Notes: a model not told the origin generated them from the letters alone. Positions 1 to 6,750 are shown, counted from the first letter of the stretch. The stretch: 24,347 nt of DNA from JAFGSG01 sp964626055 (GCA_964626055.1 CAZVDF010000050.1:1-24347), one strand, 5' to 3'. Program-made: numbers and translations.

Positions 1-13
1 AGATAAGTAAAAA

Positions 14-207
14 ACTCATCTTGACTGACTTTTTTATTAACATCTGCGATAGAATGATCAGATTATTATCAATTTTAAGGCAACATGGATGTTGCCGACC
101 GCCGAAGAGTCCACGGATGGGGTATTTGAGGCGGAAAATTGATAATAATCTGATCATTCTATCGATAGTATTAAGAAATAGTGTAATAAAAGTCAGTCAA
201 CTTGAGT
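14..207. repeat. Long two-tier inverted repeat (IR1)
   Basis: The inner arms 47-76 and 135-164 are perfectly complementary over 30 bp. A second, outer pair, 21-33 with 188-200, adds 13 bp, and five more pairs (14-18 with 203-207) follow two mismatches. The asymmetric internal loop is 34-46 against 165-187. The 58-nt apical region 77-134 holds two small hairpins: 79-84 with 91-96 (GGCAAC/GTTGCC) and 99-103 with 130-134 (CCGCC/GGCGG). The whole would fold as a long stem ending in a three-way junction. A 62-codon frame crosses it but follows the repeat and is not credible as a gene. No T-run follows, so it is not an ordinary terminator. It lies 80 bp upstream of the acyltransferase start. Function unknown. 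Confidence 0.85.
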
Positions 208-270
208 AAATAATATATTTCAACTCAAGAAAAACACTTATCAGTAAATTTATTTGCTAAATAATATTTC

Positions 271-292
271 AGGAGAGGGGCCGGGGGTGAGG
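271..292. repeat. G-rich patch overlapping the acyltransferase start
   Basis: A purine/G-run stretch (AGGAGAGGGGCCGGGGGTGA followed by GG) sits abruptly in AT-rich DNA. It supplies both the best Shine-Dalgarno sequence and the GTG codon at 287 of the following gene. G/C-run segments of similar style recur at 1174-1197 and 1293-1315 on the other side of the gene. It could be a GC-rich dispersed repeat that has become the gene's translation start; that is inference. Confidence 0.4.
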
Positions 293-1162
293 GCATTAAT
301 TTATAAATATTTATCCAGGGCATCGAAGCTTTCAGGCTTATGGGTTTTTAAATTTGCCGCATGGTGGATATCCACAGGTTATTTTTTTCTGTTCCCCAAA
401 AGAACAAAAATCGGCTTGGATTTTTATAAAACTCTTTTCCCTGAGAAAAATATATTATTTTATCTCCGCTGCGCATGGAAACAGTTCCACAATTTCACAA
501 ATGTGTTCATAGACAGGTTCATCCTGCACGATCTAGACGACATCACCTATACTTCCGAAGGATGGGAGCATATTGAAAACGCAGTCAGAAAAAAGACCGG
601 AGGGATACTCGTCATGTCGCATATGGGCAACTGGGAGATCGCAGCGCACCTGTTAAGACGCAAAAAAGTAAACATGCTTTTATTCATGGGCATTAAAGAA
701 AAAGAACAGATCGAACGCACACAAAAAGAAAGCCTGGCTGAAAGCGGGCTCAGAGTGATTTCCGTTATGCAGGAAGAAAGTTCGCCGTTCGACATCCTTG
801 AAGGCATAAATTATTTAAAGGAAGGCGGGCTGGTATCGCTTACAGGCGACCGTACCTGGAGAGGGGATCAGCGCGCAATTGCCGTCTCCTTCCTCGGCGG
901 AAACGCAATGATTCCCGAAACTCCTTATATTTTCGCTATGCTTTCCGGCGCGCCGTTGTTTTTCTTCTTTGCTTTCCGGACCGGCGACAAACAATATCAT
1001 TTTAAGATATCACCGCCTATGTATATTAAAATTGTATCGCGCTCGGAACGAAAAGTTTTATTTAAAAAAACAGCGCAACATTATGCGAATTTAATGGAAA
1101 CTAATCTCCGCCAATATCCTTATGAATGGTTTCATTTTGAGAGGTTTATTTCTTCTTCCTAA
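287..1162 (+). CDS. LpxL/HtrB-family acyltransferase, COG4261-like (APE-cluster type)
   Basis: Membrane-associated lipid acyltransferase of the LpxL/HtrB superfamily, which moves an acyl chain from a thioester to a glycolipid or lipid acceptor at the inner membrane. The HX4E catalytic motif is HMGNWE (His about residue 112 from the chosen start). It is followed by a GDR block in SLTGDRTWRGD, a SFLGG block, and a C-terminal PYEWFHFERF segment resembling the PYQWFNF ending of COG4261 acyltransferases found in aryl-polyene clusters. An upstream hydrophobic segment (KFAAWWISTGYFFLF) could anchor it. Length 291 aa is normal. I chose GTG at 287, with AGGAG/GAGAGG 8-11 nt before it; the frame is also open from a TTG at 254, which has no convincing ribosome site. 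It is transcribed alone, convergent with the next gene. The acceptor is not known; an APE or lipid A role is inference. Confidence 0.8.
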   Translation: MRALIYKYLSRASKLSGLWVFKFAAWWISTGYFFLFPKRTKIGLDFYKTLFPEKNILFYLRCAWKQFHNFTNVFIDRFILHDLDDITYTSEGWEHIENAVRKKTGGILVMSHMGNWEIAAHLLRRKKVNMLLFMGIKEKEQIERTQKESLAESGLRVISVMQEESSPFDILEGINYLKEGGLVSLTGDRTWRGDQRAIAVSFLGGNAMIPETPYIFAMLSGAPLFFFFAFRTGDKQYHFKISPPMYIKIVSRSERKVLFKKTAQHYANLMETNLRQYPYEWFHFERFISSS

Positions 1163-1173
1163 TCCCGTGTGCA

Positions 1174-1197
1174 GCCTCCCCCCGGGATAGAGGGAGC
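1174..1197. repeat. GC-rich short palindrome, copy 1
   Basis: A C-run then G-run segment (about CCTCCCCCCGGGATAGAGGG) forming an imperfect hairpin, CTCCC with GGGAG. It sits 11 bp after the acyltransferase stop in otherwise AT-rich DNA. It aligns with the segment at 1293-1315 around the shared GGGATAG core, in the same orientation. Confidence 0.5.
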
Positions 1198-1292
1198 ATA
1201 AAAACATTTACTATATAATTTATTTCTGTTTCTAATTGCCGAATTATCCAAATAAAACATTAAAATTATCAGTAAAAACCATCCTAACCGGT

Positions 1293-1315
1293 GCCCCCTC
1301 TGGGGGATAGGGGGC
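1293..1315. repeat. GC-rich short palindrome, copy 2
   Basis: GCCCCCT (1293-1299) pairs with AGGGGGC (1309-1315) across a 9-nt loop, a perfect 7-bp GC stem. The loop end GGGGGATAG matches the GGGATAG of the copy at 1174-1197. It lies between two convergent genes, but no T-run follows on either strand (GC stem then TGAAAA), so a terminator role is weak. The rest of 1163-1422 shows nothing else. Confidence 0.5.
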
Positions 1316-1422
1316 TGAAAAGTCACTCCACAATCCTTATACATTTTTTCCCCTACCTCGAAATATGCAGATAGATGTCATTTTATCCCAATAGGATGTT
1401 ACATATGGAAATAGGGGGACTT

Positions 1423-2679
1423 TTACACCCTTCCGAACTTTACGCCTGCGAGCCTTCTTTCCCTGTGCCTGTATGTGTTGTCCAGCTTCTCTTTTTCCAC
1501 TACTTTCTTAATAAGCTTGAACATTTTATACGGTTGAGGCTCGTCTTTATAGAAAGTATCCCATGCATACTGAAGCAATTCCTGAAGCCTGTCGGGTTTA
1601 ATAAGCTTTGGCTGGAAAACGACCTTATCCGCAGTATAATTATCCCAGTCGTAAGAGAATATTCTGTTTTCTCTCTTAAGGTCTTCAAATGATTTCGAAT
1701 GAGGGAACGGGGTCAGCACAGTGAACTCTGCAAGATCCAGATCGATCTCAAGAAGAAAGTCTATAAGTCTTTTAATGTAATCCTCCGTATGATCGTCGAG
1801 TCCCAGCAGTATTGTGCCTTCGACCCCTATGCCGAAGTCTTTATAGCGCCTGATCCTGTCGCGGATATAATCCGACATGTCGAATATCGCCTGGTAAACA
1901 TACCAGGCGCCGGCTTTTGCCGCGAGTTCGAGAACTTCCATATCGTCTTCGATCGGATGACAGCACCATTTCTTTTTAAGAGGTATCATCTCCCTGAAGA
2001 GCTCCATCTCCCATTTCTTGTCCTGGGCGAGAGAATTGTCAACAATGAACAATCTGTTATTGTCTATAGTTTCCAGCTCTTCGATCACGCGGCCGATAGG
2101 CCTGGGCCTGAACTGCCTCCCGCCGAGATAAGGCGTGCAGCAGGGATAACAGTTAAAACGGCATCCTCTGGATGCATGGAACAGATCCACCATCTGGATG
2201 CCTTTATAATAATATAATTCCTTCTTTAAAATATCTCTTCTGGCGGGCCCGACGACATCAATGGGCATAAAGTCGTTTAAATAATTATATGTTTTTTTAA
2301 GGCTGTTGTTTTTAAAATCCCCGAACACTTCATCCATTCTTCCTTCTGCTTCGCCGATAAAAACGGAATCGGCGTGCAGAGCCGTCTCTTCGGCATGCAG
2401 CATTGTGGATATTCCGCCGAATATCACTTTCGCGCCCCGTCTCCTGTACTCGTCCGCGATCGCCCATCCGCGCTTTATCTGGCAAGTAAGCATCATGGAA
2501 ATGCCGACAAATTCGGCTCCGTCGTTAAAGTCGACCTTTTCCACATTCTCGTCCACAAATTCCATGTCGACATCATCCGGAAGCGCGGCAGCCATGACGA
2601 CAGGGCCGTGCGGGGGCAGATAGAACTCGGTCTGGCCGGTAAGCTTTGACCATCTGGGATATATGAGTTTGAATTTCAT
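1423..2679 (-). CDS. B12-binding-type radical SAM protein
   Basis: Radical S-adenosylmethionine enzyme of 418 aa, class with an N-terminal cobalamin-binding-like Rossmann domain (about 1-130; PPHGPVVMAAALP, later GGISTMLHAEET and FIGEAEG). The radical SAM core starts near residue 165. Its 4Fe-4S motif CX3CX2C is visible as CRFNCYPC (Cys173, Cys177, Cys180), followed by RPIGRVIEEL, typical of BchE-like and methyltransferase-like members. The substrate cannot be told; this family includes C-methylases, cyclases and hopanoid methylases. The ATG start is preceded by CGGAG at 10 nt. It is separated from the lipoprotein gene upstream by a terminator, so it probably has its own transcript. Whether it belongs with the APE-like genes is unclear. 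Family assignment is firm, function is not. Confidence 0.88.
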   Translation of the reverse strand: MKFKLIYPRWSKLTGQTEFYLPPHGPVVMAAALPDDVDMEFVDENVEKVDFNDGAEFVGISMMLTCQIKRGWAIADEYRRRGAKVIFGGISTMLHAEETALHADSVFIGEAEGRMDEVFGDFKNNSLKKTYNYLNDFMPIDVVGPARRDILKKELYYYKGIQMVDLFHASRGCRFNCYPCCTPYLGGRQFRPRPIGRVIEELETIDNNRLFIVDNSLAQDKKWEMELFREMIPLKKKWCCHPIEDDMEVLELAAKAGAWYVYQAIFDMSDYIRDRIRRYKDFGIGVEGTILLGLDDHTEDYIKRLIDFLLEIDLDLAEFTVLTPFPHSKSFEDLKRENRIFSYDWDNYTADKVVFQPKLIKPDRLQELLQYAWDTFYKDEPQPYKMFKLIKKVVEKEKLDNTYRHRERRLAGVKFGRV

Positions 2680-2697
2680 TAAAGCACAGCTCCGAAT

Positions 2698-2735
2698 AAA
2701 AATACTCCTGTCATTTTCACGGCAGGAGTATTTTT
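2698..2735 (-). terminator. Rho-independent terminator after the DUF2846 lipoprotein
   Basis: A perfect 13-bp stem (2698-2710 with 2723-2735), loop of 12 nt, with T-rich outer arms giving a T tract on either strand. It lies 55 bp beyond the stop of the minus-strand lipoprotein and just upstream of the radical SAM start, so it should end the lipoprotein operon. Confidence 0.8.
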
Positions 2736-2790
2736 TATCAACTCAATTATATTACCCGGCTTTAATTCCGGTAAGATAAATAGTAATTGT

Positions 2791-3258
2791 CTATTTCTTT
2801 TCCGGGGTTAATGTCTCAAGCAAACGACAGCCTTGTATATCTGCTTCGCCCTGCGCCTTTGGTACAACTTCCATATAAGGGCGTCCCGTCCAGAATCCTA
2901 CGCCAACGCTGCACCATACGTAATACGACTCACCTGCTTTGATATTGTTGACAGCGACTTCTTTTTCTGCCTCTGTTCTTGCTTTAAATAAAGCTTTGCC
3001 CGGATTTGCAAAATAAGGATAATATCCGCCATTGTACATATGAGTAAAAGGCTGGCTAGTGCCGTCCAGCCATATATCATAAGAAACAGCTCCGCCAAAA
3101 AATGCTTTTGGTCTATAGAAATAAATAACCGCTTTCCCTTCAGGTATCTTTTCAACTTTTTTAAATTCAGGGCCCTGAAGGCTGGCGCAACCAAACATAA
3201 AAACTGCACATGTAATTATTACAATGGGCAGAAGAAAAACACTTATTCTTTTTTTCAT
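2791..3258 (-). CDS. DUF2846-like lipoprotein
   Basis: 155-aa predicted lipoprotein. The signal peptide ends in a lipobox MFGC (Cys24) after a long hydrophobic run. The mature part contains KAVIYFYRPKAFFGG, a pattern of the DUF2846 family (short beta-rich lipoproteins with a YFYR strand near the start), then DIWLDG and a segment NNIKAGESYYVWC. No enzymatic motif is visible. A strong ribosome site AGGAGG lies 7 nt before the ATG. It follows the small lipoprotein gene by 40 bp on the same strand and is the last gene before a terminator. Role unknown; the family name is by sequence resemblance and was not searched. Confidence 0.75.
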   Translation of the reverse strand: MKKRISVFLLPIVIITCAVFMFGCASLQGPEFKKVEKIPEGKAVIYFYRPKAFFGGAVSYDIWLDGTSQPFTHMYNGGYYPYFANPGKALFKARTEAEKEVAVNNIKAGESYYVWCSVGVGFWTGRPYMEVVPKAQGEADIQGCRLLETLTPEKK

Positions 3259-3298
3259 TTAATCCTCCTGTAATGTTATTTTATTTTACTATTATTTA

Positions 3299-3598
3299 TT
3301 ATTTTTTAATCGCCCGTTTTTTACATAAATCTTTATATTCCATATATCGTTTATTGTTTTCAGGAATAGCTTTTAAAACCATATTACAACAGTCATTATT
3401 ATCCCTGGCACAGGCATCGATCAAATCCATTGCCAGTTGGTTTGCATAAGGGCTTTCAGGATAATTTTTAAAAAAGTTCTTTGCACTTTCTATTGAAAGC
3501 GTACTTAGTACTTGTTCATATGCCTGCTTATCTGTTGGTTTCCCGCAGAAAATATTTAGTAGAAATAAAATAGAACATAAATAAAAAAATTTTTTCAT
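3299..3598 (-). CDS. Small predicted lipoprotein, unrecognised
   Basis: 99-aa secreted or lipid-anchored protein. It begins MKKFFYLCSILFLLNIFCGK, a signal peptide with a loose lipobox ending at Cys18 of the kind spirochaetes tolerate. The mature part has one helix pair resembling a single TPR-like unit (SAKNFFKNYPESPYANQL) and an acidic/cysteine segment DNNDCCN. I start it at the ATG at 3598; a TTG two codons upstream is also open. The ribosome site is weak. It lies 40 bp before the DUF2846 lipoprotein and about 100 bp after the DUF3261-like gene, so it may share their transcript. No function can be assigned. Confidence 0.6.
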   Translation of the reverse strand: MKKFFYLCSILFLLNIFCGKPTDKQAYEQVLSTLSIESAKNFFKNYPESPYANQLAMDLIDACARDNNDCCNMVLKAIPENNKRYMEYKDLCKKRAIKK

Positions 3599-3633
3599 TA
3601 TCAATACTGCGACGATTATTTATTTTGTTTATT

Positions 3634-3663
3634 AAATATTATTTGAAATATCAAATAATATTT
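3634..3663. terminator. AT-rich perfect hairpin downstream of DUF3261-like gene
   Basis: Twelve perfect pairs (3634-3645 with 3652-3663) around a 6-nt loop, 36 bp after the minus-strand stop at 3700. The stem is nearly all A/T and no clean U tract follows, so it may be a weak terminator, an mRNA end-protecting hairpin, or chance. It is not clearly a terminator. Confidence 0.35.
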
Positions 3664-3699
3664 CGCCCTGTCAATAAATAATAATAAAAGCAAATCGAC

Positions 3700-4350
3700 T
3701 TATATCTTTTCAACATTCACAAGTTCCATATAAAGCGAATAACCGAAAATACCGGGTGAAATCAATTCAAGCTTTTCCGGAAGGTTTTCTTTATTCAAAG
3801 AAAAAATATTTATTGTCCGAAGCAAGCTGTTGCCGCTATCGTATTTATTAATTATTATAGCGCCATTTCCTTCATTGATCAAATCAACAGTAATGCCATC
3901 GCCGCACTTATATCGCTCGACAAATTTACCGTTTATTTTACCGGGCTCCGAAACGGCGCATTCCGGAATAAAATATATCAGCTTTAGATCATCCATTAAA
4001 CCATTTACGAAGTTCGTGGAATCTTCCGGGGATATCCCGGGCATTCCGCGAATAATTGTCACCGTATTGTTTTTATAACCGGCATCGAACAGGACCAATC
4101 CTTCCACTGTCATCATAACTGCATGAATAGATCTTAGAACCGGATCAACGACCGTTAAGCCTATCACTAAAAGAATGTCGCCGTTCGGAAGGTCCGCTTT
4201 GATTGAATGCGTAAGCTGGAACTTTTCCCGCGGGAAAGGATTGATATCCGGTTTAAAACCTGTTCCGGCAGGCTCAACAACAGGAAGGCTTTTACAGGAT
4301 GAATAAAAAAAACAAATAACGGCAAATAAATAATAAAAATATTTTTTCAC
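3700..4350 (-). CDS. DUF3261-like outer-membrane lipoprotein (APE-cluster type)
   Basis: Predicted lipoprotein of 216 aa: signal peptide KKYFYYLFAVICFFYSSC with the lipid Cys near residue 18. The mature part starts with prolines, then FQLTHSIKADLPNGDILLVIGLTV, a beta hairpin pattern like DUF3261 proteins, which sit next to LolA-like proteins in aryl-polyene clusters. A middle region MDDLKLIYFIPE matches the DLQL..WP block in position, and a late GYSLYMELVNV strand fits the usual NlrygY ending. I prefer GTG at 4350, 4 nt after the LolA stop, because it gives a normal short n-region; ATGs at 4380 and 4404 overlap lolA and lengthen the signal peptide. Translational coupling with lolA is likely. 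The DUF3261 assignment is from pattern and context. Confidence 0.65.
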   Translation of the reverse strand: MKKYFYYLFAVICFFYSSCKSLPVVEPAGTGFKPDINPFPREKFQLTHSIKADLPNGDILLVIGLTVVDPVLRSIHAVMMTVEGLVLFDAGYKNNTVTIIRGMPGISPEDSTNFVNGLMDDLKLIYFIPECAVSEPGKINGKFVERYKCGDGITVDLINEGNGAIIINKYDSGNSLLRTINIFSLNKENLPEKLELISPGIFGYSLYMELVNVEKI

Positions 4351-4354
4351 TTCG

Positions 4355-4966
4355 CTATGGCTGCCTGTATAATTTTTCATCGACTTTTTTATTATGTTCA
4401 ACATCCCTGAATAAAAGCAGTGTGTACGAATCGCTGCTCTCGCTTATCTTAACGGATTTAATCGTTCCTTCCGCCCGCGAAATTTCGAGCTCAATACTGC
4501 TGATGATATCCCGGAGAGATTTGTCTTTCGGCGTAAGAACAATTTTATCAGTCCTGTCTTTGATCAATGAGGCGACGAAATTAGGATCGTCATGGAACCT
4601 GCCGTTAAGCCATGAAGTAATCTCCTGCATTACTATCTCCATTGCCTGGGCTTTGGCCCTTGTATCTTCGACAAGCCCGTTCCTGCCCTGTATATAGCTT
4701 TTACCTCTGCCGTTATCCAGAATCAGAATGCTTTTTACCGGGGAAATATATTCCCATCGAAGCGATTTGGGAGCCGTAAAAAAGAACCTTCCTTCCGACC
4801 TGAGCGGCTTAACCAGGATTTTCATGTGCTTTTCCTGGGTAAATTTTGCGCTTATTGATTTTATTTTTTTTGCCGTATTCGCAATCTCGTCCCAGTCGTC
4901 GGCAAATATGATGGATGTATAAAAAGAAAAAATGCTTATAAAAAAAATAATAATTTTTTTATTCAT
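4355..4966 (-). CDS. LolA-like periplasmic lipoprotein carrier
   Basis: 203-aa LolA-family protein: periplasmic chaperone that shields lipid groups in transit to the outer membrane. Signal peptide MNKKIIIFFISIFSFYTSIIFA; mature start DDWDEIANTAKKIKSISAKF then TQEK, followed by LRSEGRFFFTAPKSLRWEY, the hallmark LolA strand order (F.Q.. / G.f.f..P..lRW.Y), and SIELEISRAEGTIKSVKISE near the C-terminus. The frame is open to 4999, but the ATG at 4966 has GGAG 5 nt before it and gives a proper signal peptide. It overlaps nothing and is followed after 4 nt by the DUF3261-like gene. The pairing suggests the specialised LolA of aryl-polyene clusters rather than the housekeeping one; that is inference. 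Two inverted repeats fill the region upstream. Confidence 0.85.
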   Translation of the reverse strand: MNKKIIIFFISIFSFYTSIIFADDWDEIANTAKKIKSISAKFTQEKHMKILVKPLRSEGRFFFTAPKSLRWEYISPVKSILILDNGRGKSYIQGRNGLVEDTRAKAQAMEIVMQEITSWLNGRFHDDPNFVASLIKDRTDKIVLTPKDKSLRDIISSIELEISRAEGTIKSVKISESSDSYTLLLFRDVEHNKKVDEKLYRQP

Positions 4967-5017
4967 GACTACTCCATTTAAAAATTCAACTATCCACATT
5001 TATGAATTATCAAATTA

Positions 5018-5117
5018 AGGGCAGCTCGACAACTAATATTTATAGCGATGACTGTTTGAGTCATCCATGTCATTGTCCGAGTTCCGCAGCTATAAATATT
5101 AGTTGTCAGGCTGCCCT
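5018..5117. repeat. Long inverted repeat (IR2)
   Basis: The arms 5018-5046 and 5089-5117 pair at 27 of 29 positions; the only break is TC against CT after AGGGCAGC. The 42-nt apical region begins with a perfect 7-bp hairpin (5047-5053 with 5059-5065, loop GTTTG). The segment 5075-5089, read on the minus strand, matches the first bases of the IR3 apical loop (5232-5245) with one mismatch and one gap. It ends about 50 bp upstream of the lolA start. No T-run follows on either strand. Confidence 0.8.
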
Positions 5118-5171
5118 ATTGTAATTTAAATAATTTGTATATCCTTATAATACAAAATTTCTGGAAGTCAT

Positions 5172-5357
5172 CTCAAAATTATAAATGCATGTAAATGATT
5201 AACGATAAATTGGAATATATTAGAAAATTTTCTGCGGAATCAGACCTTCCTGGTCAGTTTTTTATGCTTCTGATGGCCGTTGCATCAGGTCTGAAAGGCG
5301 TCCTCAAAAATTTTCTAATATATTCCAATTTATCAACAAATAAAATATAATTTTGAG
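5172..5357. repeat. Long two-tier inverted repeat (IR3)
   Basis: Inner arms 5204-5231 and 5307-5334 are perfect over 28 bp. Outer arms 5172-5183 and 5346-5357 are perfect over 12 bp. They are joined by an asymmetric internal loop (20 and 11 nt). The 75-nt apical region can form 5243-5246 with 5252-5255 and 5270-5275 with 5283-5288, or alternatively an 8-bp closing stem 5240-5247 with 5287-5294. The right end lies 7 bp after the ketoreductase stop codon. Together with IR2 it fills the whole 398-bp gap between the ketoreductase and lolA. A related fragment of its left arm is at 23336-23383. Confidence 0.85.
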
Positions 5358-5364
5358 CTGGCTA

Positions 5365-6102
5365 CTAGTACATCCCTCCGTTCGGGGATATGACCTGTCC
5401 GGTTATATAGGAAGCGTCACCCGAGCAGAGAAAGCGAACCACTTTTGCGACTTCTTCCGGCTTTCCGACCCTGTTCATCGGTATCATCTGCTTGATCATT
5501 TCCAGGGGCACATCCTTTATCATCTCCGTATCGATAAGGCCCGGCGCAACGACATTAACCCTTATGCCGAGCCTCGCGACCTCCGAAGCTATCGACCTGC
5601 TGGCTCCTATTATTGCCGCCTTGACAGCGGAATAGTTCGACTGCCCCCTGTTCCCCACAAGCGCCGAGACGGAGGCTATCGAGACGATCGATCCTCTGTG
5701 TTTCGGAACCATTTTCTGGAGAATTGGCTTTGTTATGTTATAAAATCCTTTGATCGTGACATCGATCAAAGAGTCCCAGTCTTCTTTTTTATGCATAAGG
5801 AAAAGTCCGTCCGCCGTAATTCCGGCATTATTCACCAGAACATTGACATATTTAAAACGCGAAATAATATCCTTTACGCATTTCTGGGTTTCTTCATAAT
5901 CGGCAACATCGAATTTCATTATCTCTCCGCTGCCGTTTGCCGATTTTATCATTTCAAGCGTCTGCCGTGCCGCCTCTTCATTTGATTTATAATTGACTAT
6001 TACATAATAGCCGTACGCCGCGAGCTCGATGCATATTGCCCTGCCTATACCCCTGCTGCCTCCTGTGACAATTGCCGTATCATTTTCCATTTTATACTCC
6101 AT
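5365..6102 (-). CDS. 3-oxoacyl-ACP reductase, FabG family (ApeQ-like context)
   Basis: NADPH-dependent short-chain dehydrogenase/reductase of 245 aa that reduces 3-oxoacyl-ACP to 3-hydroxyacyl-ACP. The nucleotide motif TGGSRGIG is at 13-20, NNAG at 91-94, catalytic Ser144, Tyr157 and Lys161 (YSAVK) are all present, and the C-terminal GQVISPNGGMY is the usual FabG ending. The ATG at 6102 has AAGGA overlapping the dehydratase stop; a second ATG at 6090 with GGAG is also possible. It starts 12 nt after the dehydratase gene, so the two are coupled. A KR following an ApeP-type dehydratase is the order seen in aryl-polyene clusters, where a ketosynthase usually comes next; here IR3 comes next instead. 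A housekeeping fabG role cannot be excluded. Confidence 0.88.
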   Translation of the reverse strand: MEYKMENDTAIVTGGSRGIGRAICIELAAYGYYVIVNYKSNEEAARQTLEMIKSANGSGEIMKFDVADYEETQKCVKDIISRFKYVNVLVNNAGITADGLFLMHKKEDWDSLIDVTIKGFYNITKPILQKMVPKHRGSIVSIASVSALVGNRGQSNYSAVKAAIIGASRSIASEVARLGIRVNVVAPGLIDTEMIKDVPLEMIKQMIPMNRVGKPEEVAKVVRFLCSGDASYITGQVISPNGGMY

Positions 6103-6114
6103 TAAAATTATCCT

Positions 6115-6537
6115 TTATTCCGGGCTGTACACCTGCAGCTCGATCTCGCAGAAAATTTTTCCCGCCGACGCTTCTTCGACAGTTCCTTTAAAAACGGCAT
6201 AACCCTCGTGCTCGTGCTTTGACGAAACTCTGTTGATCAGTCTGGTCCCGACCGGGATCTCGCTGACCGAAAATTTCGCTTCCTTAATCCCGACAATCCA
6301 TCCGTAAACTCCCTTGCCCGTATCCTGCAGCCTGTGAAAGCCTACTCCGACGCCTATGCTCTGAGCTATCAGTTCAACCATAATTATCGGATTCACGGCA
6401 TTGTCGCGTAAAAGAGGCCATCTTTCGCTAACCGTAGAGGCTGTCACGGCTTTTTTTTCCTCAACTTCAACTATCTCGTCGATCAGTTTCATCCGGTCGC
6501 GGTGCGGAATTAACTGTTCAATATCAACATTATTCAT
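6115..6537 (-). CDS. ApeP/FabZ-like 3-hydroxyacyl-ACP dehydratase
   Basis: 140-aa hot-dog-fold dehydratase converting 3-hydroxyacyl-ACP to trans-2-enoyl-ACP. The catalytic His is in IPHRDRMKLID (His12) and the catalytic Glu in MVELIAQS (Glu55), as in FabZ. The later part, GWIVGIKEAKFSVSEIPVGT, looks more like ApeP/ApeI dehydratases of aryl-polyene and dialkylresorcinol pathways (short N-terminus, a G.L.G...F.....G motif) than FabZ, which has an FFPG...MPG motif that is absent here. The ATG at 6537 has only a weak ribosome site. It is the first gene of the minus-strand block, with divergent hom beyond a 283-bp spacer. The ApeP-like call rests on pattern; a general dehydratase is certain. Confidence 0.78.
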   Translation of the reverse strand: MNNVDIEQLIPHRDRMKLIDEIVEVEEKKAVTASTVSERWPLLRDNAVNPIIMVELIAQSIGVGVGFHRLQDTGKGVYGWIVGIKEAKFSVSEIPVGTRLINRVSSKHEHEGYAVFKGTVEEASAGKIFCEIELQVYSPE

Positions 6538-6678
6538 AATAATTACTTTTTTTATAAAATTGTTAATTGGATATTATGGGGAAATCAATACAAAATTAGA
6601 AATATTAAAAGAATGAAGTCAACTTAAAAAAATTACTTATTATTGCCCTATAATTTTTATAAGTGTAAAAAATCAAAC

Positions 6679-6750
6679 TTGACTAATATTTCTCAGGGAT
6701 AATATTTTAATTAAAAGTCATTTCATAAAATCCTTTTATGAAGATATAAT
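6679..6750 (+). promoter_or_regulatory. Candidate hom-thrC promoters
   Basis: Two sigma-70-like options. One is TTGACT at 6679 with TAATAT at 6700 (15-nt spacer). The other is TTCATA at 6722 with a consensus TATAAT at 6745 (17-nt spacer), whose spacer holds a 9-bp hairpin with a 3-nt loop (6722-6742). The second ends about 70 bp before the hom ATG. The hairpin over the -35 could be an operator. The rest of 6538-6820 shows no gene. Confidence 0.35.

Noticed and set aside
21..209. 62-codon plus-strand frame
   Set aside because: It runs straight through both arms of IR1, starts without a ribosome site and has no recognisable protein character.
1699..2217. 172-codon plus-strand frame
   Set aside because: Antisense to the radical SAM gene, no ribosome site, no family resemblance.
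14..5357. IR1-IR3 as integron attC sites
   Set aside because: Size is right, but there are no GTTRRRY/RYYYAAC core sites at the arms, the stems are far too perfect, and there is no integrase or one-gene cassette spacing in the window.
14..5357. IR1-IR3 as insertion-sequence or MITE ends
   Set aside because: No transposase, no clear target-site duplication, and arms of the three elements do not share sequence.
5353..5985. 210-codon plus-strand frame
   Set aside because: Antisense to the well-supported ketoreductase; composition is that of a shadow frame.
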